A stretch of 64,000 bases of DNA from DATMNI01 sp963817515. Its GTDB lineage: Bacteria; Acidobacteriota; Terriglobia; Bryobacterales; Bryobacteraceae. Shown piece by piece: positions 26,940-35,149 of this stretch; positions within the stretch are counted from its first letter, which is position 1, and each line of letters opens with the position of its first letter. Under the pieces are notes generated by a model that was not told where the DNA came from, did no database searches, and worked only from the letters and a program-made list of their open reading frames with translations. Location of the stretch: the NCBI GenBank assembly GCA_963817515.1, contig CAWFPJ010000039.1, positions 434,001 through 498,000 of the forward strand, written 5' to 3'. The translations under genes and the position numbers were made by a program.

Positions 26940-28712
26940 CTAAGAGTGGGCCGAATCGGCTGGCGGATCGTTCTGCATGATGTAATCGTTGGGCGCACCC
27001 GGAACACTGAATTCATAGGGGCCGTGATTGACAACCGGGTGAACGCCGGCGAAGTTATCGAACGGCGGCGGCGAAGGGATGCTCCACTCGAGCGACGTCG
27101 AATTCCAGGGGTTCATGGGAGCTTTGGGCCCTTTCCAGATACTCCAGAAAAGGTTGATCACGAAGATGATCTGGGCCGCCGCCGTGAAGTATGCGGCGTA
27201 GGTCATGAAGTGGTGCACGGGCATCAGCGGCGAAAGATATTCCACGTTGCTGAAATCCGAATAGCGGCGCGGGTTGCCGGCAATTCCAAGGTAATGCATG
27301 GGGGTGAATATGGCGTACACCCCGATGAACGTGAGGTAGAAGTGCAGCTTGCCCAGAGGCTCATTCATCATTTTTCCGAACATCTTGGGGAACCAGTAGA
27401 ATGTTCCTCCGAACATGCCGAAAATGGCAGCCACCCCCATGATCATGTGGAAATGGCCCACCACGAAGTATGTGTCGTGGAAGTACAGGTCGAGGGCCGG
27501 CTGGCCCAGGAAGATGCCGCTGATTCCGCCGGTCACAAACAACGACACAAAGCCCAGCGCAAACATCATGGCCGTGTCGAAGTGGATCTTACTGCCCCAC
27601 AGCGTGCCAACCCAGTTGAAAGTCTTGATTGCCGACGGCACCCCGATGCACATGGTGAGAACCGAAAACGCCATGGCGGAATATGGATTCATGCCGCTCA
27701 TGAACATGTGATGGCCCCAGACCAGGAAGCCTAAAAAGCCGATGCTGAGGATGGCATAGACCATCGCCTTGTATCCGAAAATCGGCTTGCGCGAGAACGT
27801 CGATAGAAGGTGCGAGGTGACGCCCATTCCGGGCAGAATCGCGATGTAGACTTCGGGGTGGCCGAAGAACCAGAACAGGTGCTGCCAGAGGAGCGGCGAT
27901 CCGCCTTTGTGATTCGTCAGGATGTGGTCGCTGATCATCATTCCGGCGGGCAGGAAGAAACTGGTGCCGGCCTCGCGGTCCAGAATGAGCAGCACGCCGG
28001 CGGCCAGCAGGACGGCGAACCCGAGCAGGCCGAGGATGGCGGTGACCAGCCAGGTCCAGCAGGTGAGCGGCATGCGCATCAGCTTCATGCCTTTGCAACG
28101 CAGGTCTACAGTGGTGGCGATGAAGTTGATGGCGCCCATCAGCGAGGCGCCGCAGAAGATTGCGATACTCACGATCCACAAGGTCTGGCCCAAGCCCTCC
28201 CCGGGACCGGTTAAAGGGCCTGCGCCGGACAGCGGCGGATACGCCGTCCAGCCTGCCAGCGGCGCGCCGCCTTGCACGAAGAATGCCGACACCATCACCA
28301 CCAGCGCGAGGAACGTAGTCCAGAACGACATCATGTTCAGGACTGGAAATGCCATATCCTCGGCGCCGATTTGTATAGGCAGGAAATAGTTTCCGAAACC
28401 GCTTTGAGGCACAGTAGTCAGCACGAAAAACACCATGATGGTGCCGTGCATGGTCATGAGCGAAAGGTACAGCTCGGGCGTCATCATGCCGCCGGCCGCG
28501 CCCGTAGGCCAAAGCTTGGCGAACCATGCCACTTTGGCTTCCGGGTTGACCATGTGGAATCGCATCAGGAGCGAAAGAAACATGCCTATAAACACCGAGA
28601 ACAGACCCAGAAAGTAATACTGGATTCCGATCACTTTGTGATCCAGGCTGAAGACGTATTTTCTGATGAAGCCCTGCGGCGCATGCGCCGTGTGGGCTAC
28701 AGGAGCGGACAT
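26940..28712 (-). CDS. ctaD: Cytochrome c oxidase subunit I (A1-type heme-copper oxidase)
   Basis: 590 residues, about 12 helices. SLDHKVIGIQYYF opens the fold; WQHLFWFFGHPEVYIAILPG gives the CuB His, the cross-linked Tyr and the D-channel Glu (A1 family); FMSGMNPYSAMAF, VPSAIKTFNW (K-channel Lys) and HDTYFVVGHFHMIMG (heme a3 and a ligands) follow. It reduces O2 to water with proton pumping in the inner membrane. It is the second gene of the operon, after subunit II. Confidence 0.97.
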   Translation of the reverse strand: MSAPVAHTAHAPQGFIRKYVFSLDHKVIGIQYYFLGLFSVFIGMFLSLLMRFHMVNPEAKVAWFAKLWPTGAAGGMMTPELYLSLMTMHGTIMVFFVLTTVPQSGFGNYFLPIQIGAEDMAFPVLNMMSFWTTFLALVVMVSAFFVQGGAPLAGWTAYPPLSGAGPLTGPGEGLGQTLWIVSIAIFCGASLMGAINFIATTVDLRCKGMKLMRMPLTCWTWLVTAILGLLGFAVLLAAGVLLILDREAGTSFFLPAGMMISDHILTNHKGGSPLLWQHLFWFFGHPEVYIAILPGMGVTSHLLSTFSRKPIFGYKAMVYAILSIGFLGFLVWGHHMFMSGMNPYSAMAFSVLTMCIGVPSAIKTFNWVGTLWGSKIHFDTAMMFALGFVSLFVTGGISGIFLGQPALDLYFHDTYFVVGHFHMIMGVAAIFGMFGGTFYWFPKMFGKMMNEPLGKLHFYLTFIGVYAIFTPMHYLGIAGNPRRYSDFSNVEYLSPLMPVHHFMTYAAYFTAAAQIIFVINLFWSIWKGPKAPMNPWNSTSLEWSIPSPPPFDNFAGVHPVVNHGPYEFSVPGAPNDYIMQNDPPADSAHS

Positions 28713-28761
28713 ATGATCACCTCAGGAAATTGGAGACTGCCGGTAGAGGTCTTACTCAAGA

Positions 28762-29547
28762 TCATTTCAGAGCCTGTTGCTGTTGCTTCCACTGTTCGAA
28801 ATCGGCTTCGCTCAAGACAGTCATGGTGGAGCGCATCTGGAAATGGCCCAGCCCGCACAGTTCCGAACACGGCACTTCATAGACGCCGATCTTGTCGGCC
28901 TGGAAGTGCAGCGGGATTTCCATGCCGGGCACGATGTCCTGCTTAACGCGAAGTTCGCGAACGAAGAAGTTGTGAATCACGTCCCTGGAGTGCATGATCA
29001 GCCGGATCGGCTTCCCTACGGGAATCTTGAGCGACGCGCTGACCAGGTCATCTTTTGCAGCCGGGTCTTTATCGTCGAGTCCGAACGGATTACCGGCCGA
29101 GTCGTTCACCAATTTCAGGTCGGTGCGGCCGAATTTGCCGTCGGGCCCGGGATAACGGAAGCTCCACGCGAACTGTTTGCCAAGAACTTCGATTGGAATG
29201 GAATCCGGCGGCGCCTCATCGAAATGGACGCCGGCCCAGATCTTGGAGCCCATCAGGACCAGGCCCAGGAACAGCACCGCTGTGGCGCTGGTCCATAAAG
29301 TTTCGAGTTTGTCGTTGCCATGCGAGTAGCTGGCGCGGCGTCCATCGGCGCGGAATTTGAAGATCGCGTAGCCCAACGCGAATTGCGCCACAAAAAAGAT
29401 GATCCCCGTGATAATCAGGGTCCGCATGAACTGCTCATCGTAGGCCAGGCCGTGCTGGTTGATCGGCGGCGGAAACCACCATGTCTTCACAACGAAAAAA
29501 TAACAGATGACGACCGTCAGTACCCAGACGACTGGGGCTAGTAGCAT
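28762..29547 (-). CDS. ctaC: Cytochrome c oxidase subunit II (CuA subunit)
   Basis: 261 residues. Two N-terminal helices (VVWVLTVVICYFFVV; LIITGIIFFVAQFALGYAIF plus ATAVLFLGLVLMGSKIW) anchor a periplasmic cupredoxin domain. The CuA ligands are visible: SRDVIHNFFV (His), then CSELCGLGHFQM (two Cys, His, Met and backbone). It takes electrons from cytochrome c; no fused cytochrome c domain is present, so an external donor is needed. GAGGAG lies 9 bases before the ATG. First gene of the operon. Confidence 0.95.
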   Translation of the reverse strand: MLLAPVVWVLTVVICYFFVVKTWWFPPPINQHGLAYDEQFMRTLIITGIIFFVAQFALGYAIFKFRADGRRASYSHGNDKLETLWTSATAVLFLGLVLMGSKIWAGVHFDEAPPDSIPIEVLGKQFAWSFRYPGPDGKFGRTDLKLVNDSAGNPFGLDDKDPAAKDDLVSASLKIPVGKPIRLIMHSRDVIHNFFVRELRVKQDIVPGMEIPLHFQADKIGVYEVPCSELCGLGHFQMRSTMTVLSEADFEQWKQQQQALK

Positions 29548-29611
29548 CCCGGCTGCTCCTCTACGAGGTTATGCACTCTCTTCGGATTCTTCGAAGGTGA
29601 AAGAGACGGTA

Positions 29612-30772
29612 TCACAGTCCAAGAAGGACGTGCAACTCTGTTTCGCAGGTAGGAGGACCGGGACCGTATGGCAGGCGCGATTTGAGCGCCAGGAACGGGT
29701 GCTCCAGGAATCTCCAGGAGAGCCAGGCTATCGCAAAACTTCCTGCGACCAAACCCGGCAGGTAGGCATACTTGATCGCAAGGATCAATGCTTGAGGTAG
29801 CGTCCCGTGGCCCAGGTCGCGCACGAAGAAGGCGGTCATCTCCCAGGGTGTGGCGTGGAGCACATACATTCCATAGCTATACTTTCCCAACTGGCGCAGC
29901 GCCCGGTTCGAAAGGAACCGGTGCATCCATCCGTTTTGGGACGTAGCAGCACGAAACACCAGGCACCCGTAGCCTACGGCGAGTAAAGAAGCGCCCACCG
30001 TTCGCATTGGCAGGTCGGACCAGACGGGACCCGGCGACACCGCCGCCACGACCAGAAAACCGGCGGCGCACACGAGGGAAACGCGCGGAGCCCAACGGTC
30101 CAGCAATGGGCGAAAGTCCCGGATGCCGATCGCCAGGAAAGCGCCAACCGCCAGGCAATCCAGGCGGCACGGCGTCATCCGATAAATGCTTTCTGTCGAT
30201 GCACCGGAGGCACTCATCCAGCACCGCGTGGCGAACGCGCCGGCGGCAAGTGCCGCACTTAACCAACTCAATCTTCGCCGGGGAACCAGCCAGACTACTG
30301 CGGGCCAGACCAGGTAGAACTGCTCTTCGATCGCGAGGCTCCAGAGATGGGAGAGAGAGCGGTCAACCGAACCGGCGCCGGGCTTCCAGTTCATCAAGTA
30401 CGTGACATACCACCACGGATCGGCCGACTGCCACAGATCCTCGCCCGCGTACCATCGCCACCCTTGGCGGCTCAATACCAAAATCAGGAAAAGATAAAAG
30501 AAGTACAGCGGAAAAATGCGCAGGATGCGCCGCGCATAGAAAGTCCGGAAGTAGGTTGATGAATCCCGGCTGTCGACGAGAATTCCCGTGATCAGAAACC
30601 CGGAAAGAACAAAGAAGAGATCGACGCCGGACCAACCCAGGCCAAGCAGGCGGAAGCCGAAGTAAGGGATCTCCGCGGTGGTAGCGAAGACGACGCGCGC
30701 GTGGAACGCCAACACCAGGAGGATCGCCAGCCCGCGGATCCCGTCCAACTGCCTAATATGCTTCAACCTCAA
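29612..30772 (-). CDS. Acyltransferase family 3 (OafA/YrhL-like) membrane protein
   Basis: 386 residues, about ten transmembrane helices. LKHIRQLDGIRGLAILLVLAFHARV with the catalytic His near residue 22, GWSGVDLFFVLSGFLITGILVD, FYARRILRIFPLYFFYLFL and SHLWSLAIEEQFYLVWPAVV are the family's defining motifs. Members O-acylate lipopolysaccharide, exopolysaccharide or peptidoglycan using cytoplasmic acyl donors. The target is unknown; no polysaccharide gene cluster adjoins it. Monocistronic. Confidence 0.92.
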   Translation of the reverse strand: MRLKHIRQLDGIRGLAILLVLAFHARVVFATTAEIPYFGFRLLGLGWSGVDLFFVLSGFLITGILVDSRDSSTYFRTFYARRILRIFPLYFFYLFLILVLSRQGWRWYAGEDLWQSADPWWYVTYLMNWKPGAGSVDRSLSHLWSLAIEEQFYLVWPAVVWLVPRRRLSWLSAALAAGAFATRCWMSASGASTESIYRMTPCRLDCLAVGAFLAIGIRDFRPLLDRWAPRVSLVCAAGFLVVAAVSPGPVWSDLPMRTVGASLLAVGYGCLVFRAATSQNGWMHRFLSNRALRQLGKYSYGMYVLHATPWEMTAFFVRDLGHGTLPQALILAIKYAYLPGLVAGSFAIAWLSWRFLEHPFLALKSRLPYGPGPPTCETELHVLLGL

Positions 30773-30898
30773 TAGGTTAAGCCTGCACTCTCTGGGAGTC
30801 TAGCTAAACGAAGGATAGTGCTTGAGGGTACTCAACAGGATACTCAAACGATCAGATACGATTCCGAATTGGTGATTCCGCTACCCCTCGCGGCCTTT

Positions 30899-31246
30899 CT
30901 ACACAGCGGGGAAAAACACGCGCGCCAACCCGTAGGCGGCGAACGCGCCCAGGCCCGCCGTCCAGAGGCGATTGCGAACCGGGCCGCTCCAGAACAGGCT
31001 GAGGAGCATGGCGAAAGCCAGGGGGCTCAGGGCATTGAATCGCAAAGCGCCCGCCCACTGGCCTTTAGCCAGTCCGAACATCGCCCGCGTGAGACCGCAG
31101 AAAGGGCAGGGCCGTCCGGTGAGCCAGAGAAATCCACAAAACCGAAATGGCGGACTGTCCGGAACCGTGAAGAACCAGAGCGCTGCCAGCAGAGATCCGC
31201 AAGCCGCAAACTTCAGCCAAATCCGGCCGCGCTCCAAATCGGTCAC
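30899..31246 (-). CDS. DUF2752 membrane protein
   Basis: 115 residues with three hydrophobic segments. The RPCPFCGLTRAMFGLAKGQW motif (CxxC then LTRA) is the DUF2752 signature; the family has no established role. It is followed on the same strand by nothing closer than the spacer to the acyltransferase, and preceded at 20 bp by the zinc-ribbon membrane protein, so the two may be co-transcribed. Confidence 0.85.
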   Translation of the reverse strand: MTDLERGRIWLKFAACGSLLAALWFFTVPDSPPFRFCGFLWLTGRPCPFCGLTRAMFGLAKGQWAGALRFNALSPLAFAMLLSLFWSGPVRNRLWTAGLGAFAAYGLARVFFPAV

Positions 31247-31265
31247 TCTACAGCGTGCCTCACTC

Positions 31266-31949
31266 TTACAGAGACTCTATGGTTCGCGGGTCAAAACCCA
31301 CCAGTTCTTTATAAGCCACGGTGATCGCCGCAAACGTCACCGGCAGTGCCACGAAGAGCCCTATCACGCAGCACAGCACGCCAAGAAGGTCCACCAGCGC
31401 CATCAGCAACAGGAACATGGTGAAGCCGAAATAGTCGTTCTTGGCCACGGCGTGGCTGGCTTGCATCGCCGGCCAGAAATCCATGCGCTTGTCCACGATG
31501 AACAGGTAGGTGAACTTATACATGGCCGCCACCACAAGACCGGGGATGAAGCAGAGCAGCGTGCCGCCGAACACGAACAGGCCGATCAACAGCGAGGCCA
31601 CCAGGGTGGGCACAAAGTAATTGAAGCCCTTGAAGAGATCGGCAAACTCGGCGGGGCGTCCCATCAGTTTCTTCATCGTGAAAATATGGAAGCCGGCGAT
31701 CAGCGCGCCTTGTATCAGCGGCACACTACTAAGCAGGCTGAACACCAATGCCATCAGGATGTAATTGCCAAGATCGGCCTTCACCAGTTCCCATCCCTCG
31801 CCGATCCAGCGGCCGGGAGCCGCTTTGATACCCACGGGCGCCACCCATGCAACCACCGGAACGGTGACCGTTGGGGAAAGCGATTGCCCGCAATTCGGAC
31901 AGAACTGGAGGTCTTGGGTGACCTGAGTACCGCAAGTGTGACAGAACAT
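31266..31949 (-). CDS. Zinc-ribbon integral membrane protein
   Basis: 227 residues. MFCHTCGTQVTQDLQFCPNCGQ forms a two-CxxC zinc ribbon, then a Pro/Val linker and four or five membrane helices (NYILMALVFSLLSSVPLIQG; FVPTLVASLLIGLFVFGGTL; GFTMFLLLMALVDLLGVLCC; VIGLFVALPVTFAAITVAY). This resembles the broad zinc-ribbon plus DUF4013/DUF975-like integral membrane group with no known activity. Start 31949 puts the zinc ribbon at the N-terminus; an in-frame upstream ATG at 31970 would add seven residues. Confidence 0.8.
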   Translation of the reverse strand: MFCHTCGTQVTQDLQFCPNCGQSLSPTVTVPVVAWVAPVGIKAAPGRWIGEGWELVKADLGNYILMALVFSLLSSVPLIQGALIAGFHIFTMKKLMGRPAEFADLFKGFNYFVPTLVASLLIGLFVFGGTLLCFIPGLVVAAMYKFTYLFIVDKRMDFWPAMQASHAVAKNDYFGFTMFLLLMALVDLLGVLCCVIGLFVALPVTFAAITVAYKELVGFDPRTIESL

Positions 31950-32149
31950 GATCGCTCCGCTAGAATCCAAGATTTGTGATTCGTGGCATCATACCACCCT
32001 GCGTTCGAATAAGACAGGGCAAATGCCTGCTAAACGGTACGCAGCCGTGAGCGAGGGTGTTCCATCGGTGTTGGCGTTACGCGTCTGCCGGCGCGCGGCT
32101 CACTTTCGGGCCGCTCGTATTCAGGGACGCCGGCCAGGGCGTTCGCCTG

Positions 32150-32659
32150 CTACAGCACCGCCGGCAGTGTCAATCCCGCCTTCGCCAGGGCCCGCTGCAT
32201 CATGCCGAGCGCATGAATCTCAGGCGCGTTGCGCGCGATTGAGATTTCCGAAACCAGCATATGGCGGGCGCGGTCCAGCATCTTTTTCTCCCGGAAGGAG
32301 AGCGGTTTATCCACGTGCAATTGCAAAAGCGCTTTGAAGACTTCGGCGGCCTTGAGTAAATCTCCGCTTTGCATCTTCTCCGTATTTTCCTTGAAGCGCA
32401 CTTTCCAATCTGCGTTGATCAGGCAGAAACCGTTGGACAGGAAAGAAAGAATGCGCGAAATCTCCCGGTCCTTCGTGACTCTCCGCAAACCAATATTGGC
32501 TGCGTTGGAAAAGGGCACCAACACAGTCATACTGTTGCATCCTAAACGCAGGAGATAGAATTTCTCGAAGGCTGAACCGAAGGATCGCGTGCTGATGTTC
32601 TCGATGGTTCCAACGCCTTGGTTGGGATATACCACCTTGTCACCGATCTGAAAGGTCAT
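32150..32659 (-). CDS. CarD-family RNA polymerase-binding transcription regulator
   Basis: 169 residues from MTFQIGDKVVYPNQGVGTIE, the Tudor-like RNA polymerase-interacting domain, with FYLLRL and MTVLVPFSNAANIGLR closing it; a helical C-terminal domain (FLSNGFCLINADWKVRFKEN...LDRARHMLVSEISIARN) follows and would contact DNA upstream of -10. CarD proteins stabilise open complexes at rRNA and many other promoters. Start 32659 is used because homology begins there. A strong promoter (32725-32753) and a 32-codon ORF lie directly upstream. Confidence 0.9.
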   Translation of the reverse strand: MTFQIGDKVVYPNQGVGTIENISTRSFGSAFEKFYLLRLGCNSMTVLVPFSNAANIGLRRVTKDREISRILSFLSNGFCLINADWKVRFKENTEKMQSGDLLKAAEVFKALLQLHVDKPLSFREKKMLDRARHMLVSEISIARNAPEIHALGMMQRALAKAGLTLPAVL

Positions 32660-32724
32660 ACGGGGTCCCCCACAAAAACCACCGCTGTCAAGTGTTGTCA
32701 GAATTATGTTGGAACAACCATTGA

Positions 32725-32753
32725 ATAGTACGCTCACGAACGGTTTCTGTCAA
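32725..32753 (-). promoter_or_regulatory. Promoter of carD-like gene
   Basis: On the minus strand a perfect TTGACA (32753-32748) and TACTAT (32730-32725) are 17 bp apart. The predicted start of transcription gives a leader of about 60 bases. The -35 box lies just past the stop of the small ORF at 32757-32855. Confidence 0.6.
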
Positions 32754-32756
32754 GCG

Positions 32757-32855
32757 TTAGTATTGCAAGAATCCCCATCTGATGGGCGTTTTCGGCAATT
32801 CGCCCAAATATTCGTTGGAAACTGGCGGTAATACGCGCAGAAACTGCACGGACAT
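32757..32855 (-). CDS. Putative 32-residue small protein upstream of carD
   Basis: ATG at 32855 has a near-perfect AGGAGGTG 5 bases upstream and opens a 32-codon frame (MSVQFLRVLPPVSNEYLGEL then 12 more) ending in TAA before the carD promoter. The Shine-Dalgarno lies inside an 8-bp perfect palindrome (32857-32877) and a TACTAT box (32881-32876) overlaps it. No homology can be claimed. The strong ribosome site is the evidence; a leader peptide or chance ORF are both possible. Confidence 0.4.
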   Translation of the reverse strand: MSVQFLRVLPPVSNEYLGELPKTPIRWGFLQY

Positions 32856-32856
32856 G

Positions 32857-32877
32857 ATACACCTCCTGCAGGTGTAT
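32857..32877. promoter_or_regulatory. 8-bp palindrome overlapping a -10-like box and Shine-Dalgarno
   Basis: ATACACCT and AGGTGTAT flank a five-base centre. On the minus strand the element contains the AGGAGG of the small ORF and touches TACTAT, so it could be an operator or an RNA hairpin hiding the ribosome site. Confidence 0.45.
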
Positions 32878-32914
32878 AGTAACCGTTTTGTGGTTGGCAG
32901 CTACGGCTGCCGGT

Positions 32915-33217
32915 TCAACTACCGTCGCCGGTGGTGACCTCACTTACACGCAGACCGCGTTCCTTAAGCAATAAACGCCTTAAAGTACGGAGATCGTTCA
33001 AGATACGCCGGCTGGAGGTGATATGCAGGTTCAGCTTGGCCAGATTATACGAAACCAGAAGAAGCGCTTCCTTGCGGCGATCGGCGCCATCCCGCTCTGC
33101 GGCGATAACTTCCGCTTCCACGTCGCGGCGAGCCTCATCCAGAGATTCCGCGAGGAGGGCTACATACTCGTGCGATCCTTCGATACTGTCGAACGGCGTT
33201 TCGGATTTATTGCTCAC
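32915..33217 (-). CDS. Small helical protein of unknown function
   Basis: 100 residues from GTG 33217 (MSNKSETPFDSIEG), preceded by GAAAGGCGG. It is largely helical and charged: HEYVALLAESLDEARRDVEA and ALLLVSYNLAKLNLHITSSR, then NDLRTLRRLLLKERG. No domain is recognised; the pattern (heptads, Arg/Leu-rich) fits a small DNA- or protein-binding helical protein. The same frame stays open to 33610, but that would run antisense into the LytTR gene and is rejected. It is divergent from that regulator, 133 bp away. Confidence 0.55.
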   Translation of the reverse strand: MSNKSETPFDSIEGSHEYVALLAESLDEARRDVEAEVIAAERDGADRRKEALLLVSYNLAKLNLHITSSRRILNDLRTLRRLLLKERGLRVSEVTTGDGS

Positions 33218-33350
33218 AAACCGCCTTTCTGACCGCCTCCCCGAGCGGGTGGCCGTAGAATATATGAATTGATTCCGATTGTCGCACAAATGAAACCTGG
33301 CGGGAATAGCTAATCTCACGGGATTAACCCTGGTATCGGGAGGCAGAACA

Positions 33351-34139
33351 TTGGCAGAGAAAGTGATCTCCGATACACTAACGGCTGTAATCGTTGACGA
33401 CGAAGAGCTGGCCCGCGGCTTTCTTCGCGAAATGCTGCAGGCGCACCCCGAGATCGGGATTGCGGCGGAATGCGCTAACGGCTTCGAGGCCGTGAAGGCT
33501 ATTTCCGAAACCTCTCCGGACATCGTATTTCTGGATGTCCAGATGCCCAAGCTCGATGGCTTCGAGGTCCTGGAGCTAATCGATCCGGGCCCGGTAATCG
33601 TCTTCGTCACGGCCTACGATCAATACGCCATGCGCGCCTTCGATGCCCACGCCGTGGACTATCTTCTTAAGCCCTTCGGCGCGGAACGCTTCGAGCGTGC
33701 TCTCGAGCGCGCCAAACTCCGCCTGGGCGAGCGCCGCGGCCTGCCTTCGAAGGTTGTGCCGGAGGCGCGTGCGCCCGGCGAGCAGCCGCAACGGATCGTG
33801 GTGAAGGACGGCACTCGCGTGCATGTGATTCCCATCGAAAAGCTGGATTATGTGCAGGCGCAGGACGACTACGTTGCGCTTTACAGTTCCGGCAAGAGCT
33901 ATTTGAAACAGCAGCCCATCGCCAGCCTGGAAGCCATTCTGGACCCCGCGCGTTTCGTGCGCATTCACCGTTCGGCCATCGTCAACCTGGAACGTGTGGA
34001 ACGTATCGAACCCTACGGTAAAGACAGCCGCATAGCGATTCTCGCCGGCGGCGCTCGCCTGCCGGTAAGCCGGGCCGGCTATTCCCGATTGCTGGAGGCT
34101 ATGGGAGACTCGCAGGGGAATCGCAACACCACGCGGTAG
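33351..34139 (+). CDS. LytTR-family response regulator
   Basis: 262 residues from TTG 33351 with GGGAGG upstream. Receiver domain with acidic pocket DDEE (16-19), phosphoacceptor D62 (FLDVQMPKLDG) and the K-loop LLKPF; a linker (120-145) leads to the LytTR DNA-binding domain (IVVKDGTRVHVIPIEKLDYV, YLKQQPIASLEAIL, FVRIHRSAIVNLERV). It should act with the LytS-type kinase encoded convergently, whose gene it overlaps tail to tail by 61 bases. Targets unknown. Confidence 0.92.
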   Translation: MAEKVISDTLTAVIVDDEELARGFLREMLQAHPEIGIAAECANGFEAVKAISETSPDIVFLDVQMPKLDGFEVLELIDPGPVIVFVTAYDQYAMRAFDAHAVDYLLKPFGAERFERALERAKLRLGERRGLPSKVVPEARAPGEQPQRIVVKDGTRVHVIPIEKLDYVQAQDDYVALYSSGKSYLKQQPIASLEAILDPARFVRIHRSAIVNLERVERIEPYGKDSRIAILAGGARLPVSRAGYSRLLEAMGDSQGNRNTTR

Positions 34140-35128
34140 ACGCCGTCACTGGGGCCGGCGCTGAAAGTCGCGTCGTCGCCATAGCGGATTTGCAGGCGCC
34201 GCCGGACGTGCTCCAGACCCAGGCCCAGCTTGCGCGGCGGGGGCATTTGCGGATCGAAGCCATTTTCCACGGTCACCAGTACGTCCACGCCCAAGCGACG
34301 GACCAGGAGGCGGATGGCGCCGCCTTCCAGCATGCCGGCGATTCCGTGCTTCACCGCGTTTTCCACCAGCGGCTGCAGCAGCAGGGCGGGAATAGCACAG
34401 TCCCGGCAGGCCGCCTCGACGTCCTCATCCACTCGCAGGCGTTGGCCGAAACGCACGTGCTCCACTTCCAGGTAGCTGCGCGCCAGGGCCAGCTCTTCGC
34501 CCAGTGGAAGGCTCTGGCGATCGCCCAAACCAAGGCTGGTGCGCAGAAAGTCCGCAAGCCGAACGCACATTTCTCTGGCGCGCGCACCGTCCAGAGTGGC
34601 TAGCGCGGCAATGGAATGCAGACTGTTGAACAGGAAATGCGGGTTGAGCTGCATGCGCAGGGCTTGCAACTCGGCGTCCCGGGCCAGCGTGCGGGCTTCC
34701 GCCGCGCGCTGGGCGGCCTCCTGAGAGGCCTCAGCCGCCAACGCCGCATAGTGCAGGCCGCCGGACAAAAGATACAGCACCACGCCCATACCGAACAGCG
34801 GCCCTAGTTGCGGCGAGGCCAGCCGCAGCGCCAAGGCAGTCAACCGCACGCTCCCTATCAGCACCAGGCTGCCGGCCACTGAAGCCGTGCCCCAGGTGAA
34901 CAGGAGCCCCGTCAGGTTCGACAGGCGCAGCGGCCGTGTGCGGCCGATATACCAGGGCGACAGGCATGCGAAAGCGTAGACCAGGCAGGCGGGCGTAAGA
35001 ACCGCAGCCGCGCCCCACCAGGTGACGCCGCCCGCCATCCATGTGACGTAAACCAGGAGCGCCAGTATGGGGGTCCAGGCCGCCAGGTAGAGCAGCAGCC
35101 GGCGGCGCGCTGCGAGGAGGGGGTGCAT
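34079..35128 (-). CDS. LytS/YehU-type membrane histidine kinase
   Basis: 349 residues. Four N-terminal helices (YLAAWTPILALLVYVTW; AAVLTPACLVYAFACL; ASVAGSLVLIGSV; GMGVVLYLLSGGLHYAAL), a short coiled coil, then the His_kinase domain with H164 in LRMQLNPHFLFNSLHSIAAL, and HATPase with LLQPLVENAVKHG and GLGLEHVRRRL. It partners the LytTR regulator. A LiaF-like gene ends 21 bp upstream on the same strand, giving a LiaF-kinase pair. Confidence 0.92.
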   Translation of the reverse strand: MHPLLAARRRLLLYLAAWTPILALLVYVTWMAGGVTWWGAAAVLTPACLVYAFACLSPWYIGRTRPLRLSNLTGLLFTWGTASVAGSLVLIGSVRLTALALRLASPQLGPLFGMGVVLYLLSGGLHYAALAAEASQEAAQRAAEARTLARDAELQALRMQLNPHFLFNSLHSIAALATLDGARAREMCVRLADFLRTSLGLGDRQSLPLGEELALARSYLEVEHVRFGQRLRVDEDVEAACRDCAIPALLLQPLVENAVKHGIAGMLEGGAIRLLVRRLGVDVLVTVENGFDPQMPPPRKLGLGLEHVRRRLQIRYGDDATFSAGPSDGVYRVVLRFPCESPIASSNRE

Positions 35129-35149
35129 CGGTGATCAGCCTCCTGGCGG

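Noticed and set aside
31950..32149. Repeat or small RNA between the zinc-ribbon gene and carD
   Set aside because: G/C-rich with fragments resembling the repeat families (around 32030-32060 and 32120-32150) but no clear unit or hairpin.
33218..33610. N-terminal extension of the small helical protein
   Set aside because: It would be antisense to the receiver domain of the LytTR regulator; GTG 33217 with a GAAAGGCGG site is a better start.
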